DNA of 64,000 nt from Erpobdella octoculata. Its lineage: Eukaryota; Annelida; Clitellata; Hirudinida; Erpobdellidae. The stretch covers positions 13,690,611 through 13,754,610 of the forward strand of contig OZ022238.1 of the NCBI GenBank assembly GCA_963978895.1, written 5' to 3'. This document shows, in pieces, positions 40,544 through 49,515 of the stretch (positions are counted from its first letter, which is position 1; every line of letters starts with the position of its first letter). The position numbers were made by a program, and so were the translations under genes. Under the pieces are notes generated by a model. It made no database searches. It saw only the letters and a program-made list of their open reading frames with translations, and was not told where the DNA came from.

Positions 40544-41085
40544 CGGGGTTACCCGGCGTTGCCCGGGGTTTTTAGAGGTTTTTCTAATGTTTGTCTCTCT
40601 CGCTCCTGTTTCCTTCTCCACTTTCCCGTTTTCGTCGCGTTCCCGGTCGCTTTTCCGCTCTCGGTCGTTTTCCAGCTCCCGATCGCTTTCCCGCTCAGAA
40701 GTTTTGTTATCGATTTTCTCTCTTGCTCGCGTTTCCTTCCAAGCTTGCTCTCCCGATTCCAGTCGCTTTCCGCGTTCCCGGTCGCTTTCCGCGTTCCCGG
40801 TCGCTTTCCGCGTTCCCGGTCGCTTTCCCGTTCCCGGTCGCTTTCCCGTTCCCGGTCGCTTTTCCGTTCCCGGTCGCTTTCCCGTTCCCGGTCGCTTTTC
40901 CGTTGCCGCTCACGCTTGCTCTCCCGTTCCCGGTCATGCTTGCTTTCCCATTCCCGGTCATGCTTGCTCTCCCATTCCCGGTCACGGTTGCTCTCCCGTT
41001 CCCGTTCCCGTTCACGCTCATTTTCTCTTTTCCATTCTTTCATAACTTCTGTTAGCCTATAAAACGTAAAATAGATTTGCTAAGA
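40540..41085 (-). mobile_element. Non-autonomous Helitron with 18-bp internal minisatellite
   Basis: Its 3' end on the minus strand is AACCCCGGGCAACGCCGGGT followed by AACCCCGCTAG; CTAG is at 40540-40543. The interior is an array of CGTTCCCGGTCGCTTTCC units (18-19 bp, about 40,755-40,905) with variants to 41,030. Long frames on both strands (Arg/Glu/Asp- or Pro/Arg/Ser-rich) come from the repeat and are not genes. Confidence 0.75.
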
Positions 41086-41417
41086 CTATATATATATATG
41101 AATGTTTGTGGGTTAGTTTGTCTATTAAAGAAACGGGAAAGCGACCCGGCATGGACAGCGAGCGGGAACAGAAAAGCAAGCGTGAGCGGGAATGGGAGAG
41201 CAAACGTGAGCGGGAATGGGACAGCGACCGGGAACGAGAAAACGACCGGGAGCGGGAAAGCGACCGGCAGCGGGAAAGCGACCGGCAGCGGGAAAACGAC
41301 CGAAAACGGGAAAGCGAACAGGAGTGGGAAAAAAAGTTGGGAAAGGAAACGGGAGAGAAAGAGACAAACATTAGAAAAACCTCTAAAAACCCGGGCAACG
41401 CCGGGTATCTCCGCTAG
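41086..41417 (+). mobile_element. Non-autonomous Helitron, head-to-head with the previous one
   Basis: It starts at TATATATATGAATGTTTGTG (about 41,088) and carries the same GGGAAAGCGACCGG units in the other orientation. It ends AAAACCCGGGCAACGCCGGG, TATCTC and CGCTAG (41414-41417). Confidence 0.75.
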
Positions 41418-41499
41418 TACATACATAAACACACACACAGACACACATACATGCACATACACATACATACATACACACAAACATACGCACATACATATA

Positions 41500-41806
41500 T
41501 ATATAGTTCCCGCTCGCTCACCCGCTCCGCTCGCTCATTTTGTGACGGATTTCAAAATTTTTTTCTCTATATTTGATTCCCCTTGACTCTCAAGGTTGTG
41601 TGAAAATTTCATTACCATCGGATGAATGGTGTAGCAATGCGTGAATACAATACCTATATACATACATACATACATACATACATACATACATACATACATA
41701 CATACATACATACATACATACATACATACATACATACATACATACATACATACATACATACATACATACATACATACATACAAACATTCATTTTTATATA
41801 TATAGA
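41500..41806 (-). mobile_element. Helitron 5' part with TACA/TGTA array
   Basis: On the minus strand it begins TCTATATATATAAAAATGAA at 41806. A TGTA array of about 120 bp follows (plus-strand TACA, 41,659-41,782). Then come ACCATTCATCCGATGGTAAT and CTTGAGAGTCAAGGGGAATC, shared with 30,345-30,410, and a GAGCGAGCGG-rich remnant. The 3' end is missing. Confidence 0.7.
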
Positions 41807-42309
41807 TGTATGTATGTATGTATGTATGTATGTATGTATGTATGTATGTATGTATGTATGTATGTATGTATGTATGTATGTATGTATGTATGTATGTATG
41901 TATGTATGTATGTATGTATGTATGTATGTATGTATGTATGTATGTATGTATGTATGTATGTATGTATGTATGTATGTATGTATGTATGTATGTATGTATG
42001 TATGTATGTATGTATGTATGTATGTATGTATGTATGTATGTATGTATGTATGTATGTATATATGTATGTATGTATGTATGCATGTATGTATGTGCGTATG
42101 TATGTGTGTATGTATGTATGTATGTGTATGTGCATGTATGTGTCTCTGTATGTGTGTTTATGTATGTATGTATCTATGTATGTATGTATGCATGTATGTA
42201 TGTATGTATGTATGTATGTATGTATGTATGTATGTGTTTTTTAACAATACTTCGGCACTAATTGCTTATTCAAAGTATGTATGTGTATATATGTATGTAT
42301 GTATGTATG
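41807..42309 (+). repeat. (TGTA)n microsatellite, left part
   Basis: About 430 bp of TGTA repeat, pure to about 42,055 and then with many variants (TGTGTA, GCATG). It is split from its continuation at 43,911 by a hAT insertion. Confidence 0.95.
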
Positions 42310-43910
42310 CAGTGTTGGGTAGGATTTGAAATCAAATGATTTCAAATCACGATTTCAAATCAAAATATTGGTTTTTTATTTTTGATTTTTGATTTGAAAT
42401 CATTTTGCAAAGTTTAATTTTGATTTGAAATCATTTTTTGACGATTATCGATTTTATTTTAATATTCGAAAATCAAAATCATAACATATTTTGTCTATGC
42501 TGCTATTTCTATGCCAAGCCAACAATCGCTTTGAGCGGTAACTTATACAAATAGTTTTTATGAACATGGCAGATAGTATAGATTACGATTTGAATTGCGT
42601 AAGAATGTGTAATTTGCCTTCGTTACTTGATAATTTTTTTTAAATAACTAGCGGGAAAGGTGACAGAGTGGTAGCTAAGTGTGTTAATTGCGCTAAGTCA
42701 ATTTCAGGATCAAAATTTTCTTCGTCATTTGAAGGTAACGTGCTATAATTATACTATAATAGATACGGTAAAACCGTACTTTCCTACAGGTGAATGAAGT
42801 TAGCAACGAAGCGGGAAACGATGTCTATTTTCACTCCAAATCGCCACAAATTAATTGAATAAAAAATAAACTAAAATTGTCCGCCTTTTCAAACAAATGT
42901 TTTCTTTTATAGAAATATTAGCTTGATTAAAGAGTGCAAAAACTATTTTGAAATATTTATTGACACTTTGTGATAAATGCTTTCCACGACTTGACTTTAC
43001 AAATATGTTACCGACACAGCCAATCAGAAAAAAATTAATCAAAAAATAATAAAATTATCCGCCTTTTCAAACAAATGTATTCTCATAGCAAGTTTAACGT
43101 AGAACTCAAATATCTAATTACATTTTACACTTAATAATTGCCGAAAATCGTTGCCCGAAGCGTTGCTAATTTCCTGGAGCTCTTTCTACCGAACAATTAT
43201 TAAATCAAATAGGTTGCTATCTTAATGTGCCGAAAACTCAAATGCAGTTGAATTTTGTTGATTTTAATATTTAAAGGATGAGCGTCATATCTGTGTCAGC
43301 TACTGCTGATGGACTCAAAAGTCAAAGAATGGAACGAATTGATAATGACTACGGCTACTATGATGACCAGTGTTCTTCACAGACCATCGGTACCTCTAAC
43401 AATGTCTACAACATTCAGATAAAAATGATGAACTATTTATCGGATGTTGACAGCACTTTTGCCATATTTAGTTCATATGAATTGATTAAAAAAGTGTTCA
43501 TAAGATATAATACAACACTGCCTTCGTCATCTCCTGTCGAAAAACTGTTCAGTTCCGCCGGTTTAATTGAAACTCACAGAAGAAATAGTTTGACTGATTC
43601 AACATTTGAGAAATTGTTGCTTTTGAAGATGAATAAACTTTAGTCACATTTCATTGTTTAAGTGATTTTAGATCAAATTGTGTTAAAACATAGTTTTATA
43701 GACAAAATTATGTTGAATTAAACCATACCGTGTAATAATAGTTTATAAAAAAATGATTTTGATTTGATGATTTGAAATCATTTTTAAAAGTGATTTTGAT
43801 TTGAAATCATTTTGAAATTAATGATTTTGATTTTGATTTGAAATCATATTTTTCTTGACGATTTTGATTTTGATTTCAAATCATTTCAAAAATGATTTTA
43901 CCCAACACTG
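42310..43910 (+). mobile_element. hAT transposon inserted into the TGTA array
   Basis: Terminal inverted repeats CAGTGTTGGGTAGGATTTGA and, at the other end, TTTTACCCAACACTG. Subterminal GATTTGAAATCA repeats occur at both ends. Flanks TATGTATG and TTTGTATG are near-identical 8-bp duplications of the microsatellite. The element contains the end of a hAT transposase frame. Confidence 0.85.
43278..43643 (+). CDS. hAT transposase, C-terminal dimerisation region
   Basis: A 121-codon frame whose C-terminal half reads NTTLPSSSPVEKLFSSAGLI, then RRNSLTDSTFEKLLLLKMN. This is the hAT family dimerisation region (P.SS..VERLFS.AG...R..L....E.L..L..N). The catalytic N-terminal part is missing, so the element cannot move itself. 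Confidence 0.75.
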   Translation: MSVISVSATADGLKSQRMERIDNDYGYYDDQCSSQTIGTSNNVYNIQIKMMNYLSDVDSTFAIFSSYELIKKVFIRYNTTLPSSSPVEKLFSSAGLIETHRRNSLTDSTFEKLLLLKMNKL

Positions 43911-44178
43911 TTTGTATGTATGTATGTATGTATGTATGTATGTATGTATGTATGTATGTATGTATGTATGTATGTATGTATGTATGTATGTATGTATGTA
44001 TGTATGTAGAATCGGATCTATGGGGGAAGCAACTGAGAGCAAAAGAATGAGCAGGAAAGCGACAGGGAACAGATAACGACCGGGAGCGGTAGCCCAAACA
44101 GGAAGGAAACGGGAGCGAAAAAGAAACGCATTAGGTAAACCTCTAAAAACCCCGGGCAACGCCGGGCGCCCCCGCTAG
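43911..44178 (+). mobile_element. TGTA array and Helitron 3' end
   Basis: A TGTA run (to 44,008) is followed by GGAAAGCGACAGGGAAC-type units, CCTCTAAAAACCCCGGGCAA, CGCCGGGCGCCCC and CGCTAG (CTAG at 44175-44178). This is the same family as the elements at 40.5-41.4 kb. Confidence 0.7.
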
Positions 44179-44705
44179 TACAAATATAAATTTTGCAAAA
44201 TCTAGGCTCTCAGAAAGTAGGTCAAATGCAGATTACAAAATTTTTGCTAGAAAGACAAACATTTTCGTAATTGTTTGTTTTAATTATAATAAATTAGTTT
44301 TAGTTACTTCCCTGTTAGATCATTGTCAATATTAATCTTGTTAGAATAAATCTTTCATCAGGCTAGATTTGCAGATGAATATTCATTGTTTGCTAATCAA
44401 CTACATCCGTTTTTGTTCACAAATGCAATGCTGCTAATGTTTTAAACCAGCTCTACTGCTATCTTAATATTTTTGTATACTTGGCTGTTGTCATAGCAAT
44501 GAATACAATGTTAAGTTTATGACAAACGCTTAATCAAGCCTCAGCCTAATTGTTGACTGGTTGCGAGTTTTAAATAAAAGGAAATTCAACTTGAGACATA
44601 ATTACAGTATTACATATTTCTGATCTTTGTAGACTTACCAAATGTATATCATAGAGTGACTATTGTAACAATTAACGTGGACTTTTTCTAAATATCCAAA
44701 TAAAC
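44179..44705 (+). other. Upstream region of the vWA-profilin gene
   Basis: AT-rich, with no element recognised. A TATA-like TTTAAATAAAAGG lies near 44,568, about 135 bp before the start codon. Confidence 0.4.
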
Positions 44706-47700
44706 ATGCTGCTAACATTGTTTTTATTTTTAGCATCTTCGCAAGGTCTTAATAATGAAGAGTGCCATAAGCCGCTATCTGAAGGAGTATGCTCAAACGA
44801 AAATTTTACTAACTGCCGATATCTTTCTTTGACTCAAAATTTCTTTAACCTTTCACACAGTGTAGACATTTACTTTTTGGTCGACACAAACATTTATTCA
44901 GCAAGAGATAGTGAGCTAAAAGATTATAACGCTAAGATTGTAAGGTTTGTGTCAGAATTACCGCTTACATTAGACGCCATCTTTAACAGATCGACATCTT
45001 TCAGACAATTAACTGTATTAGCGTTTAACAACACGTACACGTTTGATATGGTGGCCAATGTTAGTAATTATGGAGATATGTTAAATGGATTTAAAAACGA
45101 GGTTCAAAATAAATTGACCATTACTAACGTCAACCAAGAAGGTAAAGACAAACTTACGGATGCACTCGAAAAATTTAACAGTTCTTTAAAAAATGACTCG
45201 GCTCACAAAGTTCTATGGGTGTTAACAGATGTCAGAGTTATTTCGAACACAGAAAAGTTTAGAGACTTGACAACTGCAATTAAAAACAAACATACAGTTA
45301 TTTATACAGTTTCAGTTGGCGCTTGCCCGTTTGGATTTTTTAATGATAAAACATTCCAAGATGCCATGCACAATCTGTCCACCGAACGAAAAGGATACTC
45401 GGCATGTTTTGACAGTTGGAATTCAAGCATTTTGAGTAGGTGAATTTAATTTTTTCAGTGTCCACATCTCGTTTTTTTATGTATTTATTTTATTTATAAT
45501 TCCGCACACCTGCCCAGGGGCGCAACCAGCAGAAAATGCTGGGGAGCTCAAGTGTGAAAAAAGAAAAAAGCCCGCCGCAGGCAAATATTTTTTTGACTAT
45601 CTTTAGTTTGCAGTTTTTTTGGTATCTTTAAGAATTTATTAATGAAAGAAAAGAAAAACTGAAAACTGAAGATACTCAAACTCAGTCTCAAACCAGTTTA
45701 AGCAATTGTAAAAAAAAAATAAGTTTATGAATAAATGTAGCATCCCCTAGTTTTAGAAAGAGAAGAAAGCCCGCCGCAGGCAAAAATTTTGTTTGACTAT
45801 CTCCAGTCTGCAGTCTTTTTTAGTATCTTTAAGAATTTATTAGTAATGGAAAATAAAGACTACAAACTGAAAGTCAAAATCAGTCTCAAACCAGTTAAAG
45901 CAATTGTGAAAAAAAACAATTTTATGAATAAATGTAGCACCACTCACCCCCACCCAAAAAAACCCTAATATTTGGAAAAATTGCAGGGCCTTCCGATTTG
46001 CCTTCGGAGGTGGAGGGCTTGCTGAAGTTTTAAAAAGGAAATAAAACTCGCCCCAGGCAAAAAATATTTGACTATCTTTAGTCTGCAGTCTTTTTTGGTG
46101 TCTTTAAGAATTTATTAATGATAGAAAATAAAGACTACAAACTGAAGATAGTCAAAATCAGTCTCAAACCAGTTAAAGCAATTGTAAAAAAAATAAGTTT
46201 ATGAATAAATGTAGCACCCCCTCCATTCCCCTACCCAAAAAAACTCATCGAATTTGGAAAAATTGCAGGACCCTCCGATTTGCCCCCCCCCTAGTTGCGC
46301 CCCTGCACCTGCCTCAATTTGTTGTCATCGTTTTGATGTTTTTGGATTTGCGGTGACGAGCTCCTGTGCACTGAATACTCTGTAGTGAATAATTATTGTG
46401 GTTTTAACTTATTATACGCGTCATTTTACCATTTTATATTTATATAATTTCTTATTCATTAATTACGTTTGTCTTAACAGTTAGTATTGCTTTAAATTCT
46501 AATTTCTAATTTGTTTCATTTTCCGTCAATAACTTTCTTTCATAGTATTCTGTTTTATGCTTAAGGGTTCTGAAGATGGCTTAGTTAAAACTGACCAGTT
46601 AATCTTTTTTTTATTATTTAATAAATTATTTCAATTTCTCAAACCGTTAAAAATAACAAAAGACGTCATGAAAGACAGTCAAAAAAGTGTTGAATGTTAA
46701 ATGGACTATGATCTTCAATAGAGGATGTTACAGCAAATATATATATATATATATTGTTACGATATTGCCTTATCATATTTGATCCATTTTCATTTTTCTC
46801 TTCTCCCCAGGCCCGTGACTGACTCACTTTACGCAAGACGCGGAATACGTTTCAATATACGTACTCTCTTACGCTAGTTAAAAGTGAAACAACTTTCTTC
46901 GTGTTTGTAGGTGCCTTTTCAAACAGATGTGACGACGTCGAATGCCCCTGTAACGCTATCACAAGTGTTTTAACAAGTAGAATTTCAAATTTTAATATTA
47001 TTTAAAGTTGATTATATTGAAACATGCCATAACAAGTGCATGATTATTGAAACCATTACTAACTACCTGATCATTGCTCAAAGTACTGTTAACAATTGAG
47101 ATATTATTTTAACTTATATCAGCGGCCACCACTATTACATTGCAAGAAAAAGTCATCATTATAGCCTGTGTGGTCTGTGGAGGAATCTTTCTTCTTATCT
47201 TCGTGACCATCTTTCTAGTGATAATCTGTAGAAAAAAGAATTATTGCACAAGGAAAGAAACTGAGACGGACCCACAGAGAGAATATGACGAAGTAGATAA
47301 CGTGAGTTGGTGGTTTCTCTTTTTTGTCAAAGCAAGCTTTAGGTTTAACTGAAAGGTGGGTTCTTTGACATTCTCTGAAAATGATGAGCTGTTTAACAAA
47401 TTGTTCTATGTAAATGTGTGTCATCAATTGAAGTTTCGTACACATTACACATTAGTTTAAATGAAAGGTGGGTTCCTTGACATTGTTTGAATGTGATGAG
47501 CTGTTAAACAAATTGTTCTATGTAAATGGTTTGATGTGTGTCATCAGTTGAAGTTGCGTACAAATTAAGGCTGCACGGGTAAGGCAAAATCCGTACCCAA
47601 CCCGTAAAATGGTGTACCTGATTATAATTATTTTTATTTACTTCCAAGACAAACCTGAAAGAACATTTTTTTATAGGTAAACCGCGGGTAGAGTTGTAAT

Positions 47701-49451
47701 TGTGCAGCCCTAGTATACATGTATGTGTGCGAATAAGGATTTATATTACATCGAGCTGATTGTATATATTTTGGCAATTAAATTATTATTCATATACATC
47801 TAAGCTGCATTGAGATTTTAGAGGCGTAATGGGAGTTTTCGGTTTGCGGAAAGTTTACCCCCGTCTTTTTGTTCCCCGGCTTTGGATCCCAGTTGTTTTG
47901 CCTCTTTGAAAGTCTGCTCCCAGTTTTTCACCTCTGTATAAAACTTTAGATAAATTTTGCAAAAACATCAACAACTACCCCCCCCCCTCTCCGGTCATCA
48001 GCTATTTTGGCAGGAAAGTGTATACAATTTTGGAGAAGTTTTGGAAAAATTATTTACTATTAGTTATTATAGGAGGGAAAAGTGTCAAAAAAAGTTTTGA
48101 ATTGTGTGGGTTTTTGAAACTAATTGCTCCCCCCAACTCAAATTTATGCCGAAATGACGCTCCTACCCTCCCCTAATTTTAAAATTATCCCTCAAATTCA
48201 AGTTGTCTGGATGAAACCAACTTGCAATATTTCTTGGGAACAAAAGATTGTGAGAGAAAAGGGGTCGAAATCCCCGAGAACTAACGTTTCATGAAGAGAA
48301 GGTGTTAAAATCGAAAACAATAAAACGTTGATGAATTTTTCCAAATCAAAATGCAGGGGTGAAAACCGGGACAAAAAACTGGGGGCGAGAAAACAGGATA
48401 AAAATCGGAGGCAAAACACTGAAAACAAGTTTTTCTAAGGAAAAAACTGGGGGCAAAAAAATAGAGCAAAAAATCTGGGGCTGAAAAAGGAAGGCGAGAA
48501 ACAAGAGGCAAACTTTCCCAGGGCAGGTCTTTCCCGGGAACGAAAAAATAGCGACAAAAAGATGACGGCGAAAATCCGGTGGCGAACCTTTCGTAAACCA
48601 AAGTTTTCACCTCACCTGGTGACTAAATGGCACCTCTTCTACAAATTATGGAGATCATGGAGAGTAAACACTAATCAGCCTTTTCTCTGAAGAAATATTG
48701 ATGACAGGGGAACACTAGTCAGCTTTTCCTTATTTTCGATATACGTAGGCCGTCGTAGGCAATAAAATCGTCGATTTTTAATCTATATTTGTTTAGCTCT
48801 CGCTGATGCGGTACACGGGAACATGTCTCCTTTGCTACGCGTTTGTACAGTTTGAATCGGACATTTACGCACACATTCGCAAACACACACTGACACAACC
48901 ACCTCATTTTAATGCTTGACACACGTGCAATAGCTTGCGGTAAAGCGGCTTCCCTAAAGCTACAAACTTGTTCTTTTACCAAAAACTCAAACCAGCGCTT
49001 TATTCACTACATTTTATTTCATTAACAAAAGATTCCGCTCAGCGAATGGAAAGAACATATAGAAAGCAAAGCTGCAGAGCTTAGTTTGAGCAACCTGGTC
49101 ATCACATCTTTTGACGACAACACATTAATCCAATCCAGCAACGAAGATATTCTACAACCAGAAGATATTAACACAGTAAAAAAACTATTCCAAAGTAAAA
49201 AACCTGTCACTACAAAAAACGCGCCAAAATTGATCATCAACAGATACGAGTTTCAAATCATAGAAAGAGACCAAAAAACCATCAAATGCACCGGATTCAG
49301 CTCCACTGGTAACTACCAAAGTCCAGCCACACTTATTGCCTCGAGCAACACGAATAAACTAGTATTCGCCATGTCCAGGGCTACAAGCGACAAAACAGTG
49401 CAGCAGAGAATTCAAAACGAATTAAACGAAATTCTTAACAGTTTTAATTGA
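44706..49451 (+). CDS. Predicted type I membrane protein: vWA-like domain, transmembrane helix, cytoplasmic profilin domain
   Basis: Exons: 44706-45435, 46911-46964, 47123-47301 and 49032-49451. The phases fit (1, 1, 0) and the joined frame is 461 codons including TGA. Residues 1-14 are a signal peptide (MLLTLFLFLASSQG). Residues about 50-240 form a vWA-like domain (VDIYFLVDTNIY, LTVLAFNN, KVLWVLTDVRV, TVIYTVSVGAC); the metal-site motif DxSxS is changed to DTNIY. Exon 2 adds a Cys-rich hinge (CDDVECPC). Exon 3 encodes one transmembrane helix (IIIACVVCGGIFLLIFVTIF) and a basic stop CRKK. Exon 4 reads as a whole profilin-like domain: SEWKEHIES, LVITSFDDNTLIQSSNEDIL, LIINRYEFQIIERDQKTI, then a C-terminal helix. 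AATAAA lies at 49510. The link of exon 4 to exon 3 is inferred from phase and position; exon 4 could belong to a separate profilin gene. Confidence 0.6.
45515..46305. mobile_element. Non-autonomous hAT-like element with perfect 8-bp target duplication
   Basis: Ends CAGGGGCGCAACCAG and CTAGTTGCGCCCCTG are inverted repeats. CACCTGCC flanks both sides (45507-45514 and 46306-46313). The interior holds three related blocks, each with a GCC(G)CAGGCAAA motif, TTGACTATCT, CTTTAAGAATTTATTA, and ATGAATAAATGTAGCA (about 45,570, 45,769 and 46,049). It sits in the first intron of the vWA-profilin gene. Confidence 0.9.
46755..46910. repeat. Possible solo-LTR-like or SINE-like fragment
   Basis: TGTTACGATATTGCC, then CAGGCCCGTGACTGACTC and ACGCAAGACGCGG. 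A similar CAGGCTCATGACTGGCTC and CGTGCGAGGCGGAG occurs at about 21,492-21,527. The class is unknown. Confidence 0.3.
47350..47565 (+). repeat. Tandem duplication of about 110 bp
   Basis: GAAAGGTGGGTTCTTTGACA to GTTCTATGTAAATG and GTGTGTCATCA-TTGAAGTT occurs twice in a row (about 47,351-47,445 and 47,463-47,563). It lies in the intron just after the transmembrane exon. Confidence 0.85.
47567..47712. mobile_element. Short MITE
   Basis: Inverted ends AGGCTGCACGGGT and TTGTGCAGCCCT around a 146-bp element. The flanks GTACAAAT and GTATACAT agree at 6 of 8 positions. Confidence 0.6.
47830..48610. repeat. Element with long imperfect inverted ends and a purine-rich interior
   Basis: The left end (GGTTTGCGGAAAGTTTACCC, CCGTCTTTTTGTTCCCC) resembles the reverse complement of the right end (GGTTTACGAAAGGTTCGCC, CGTCATCTTTTTGTCGC). 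From 48,340 to 48,560 there are irregular AAAAACTGGGGGC-like units. No coding capacity is supported. It is in the intron before the profilin exon. Confidence 0.45.
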
Positions 49452-49509
49452 TGGTAAAACAAATTCAGCTTATACTGAACTCGAATTTAATTTGTTTTAT
49501 TTTAAACCA

Positions 49510-49515
49510 AATAAA
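49510..49515 (+). terminator. Polyadenylation signal of the vWA-profilin gene
   Basis: AATAAA lies 59 bp after the TGA stop. It fits the end of the profilin exon transcript. Confidence 0.5.

Noticed and set aside
40479..41586. Long Arg/Glu/Asp-, Arg/Ser- or Pro/Phe-rich frames on both strands
   Set aside because: The 18-bp Helitron minisatellite has a length divisible by three, which keeps many frames open. No start context or domain is present.
48719..48982. 87-codon minus-strand frame before the profilin exon
   Set aside because: No recognisable domain, no splice context, inside an intron on the other strand.
49032..49451. Profilin exon read as a stand-alone intronless retrocopy
   Set aside because: There is no in-frame methionine before the N-terminal Trp helix, an acceptor AG lies exactly at its phase-0 start, and no poly(A) tail follows, so a spliced exon is the better reading.
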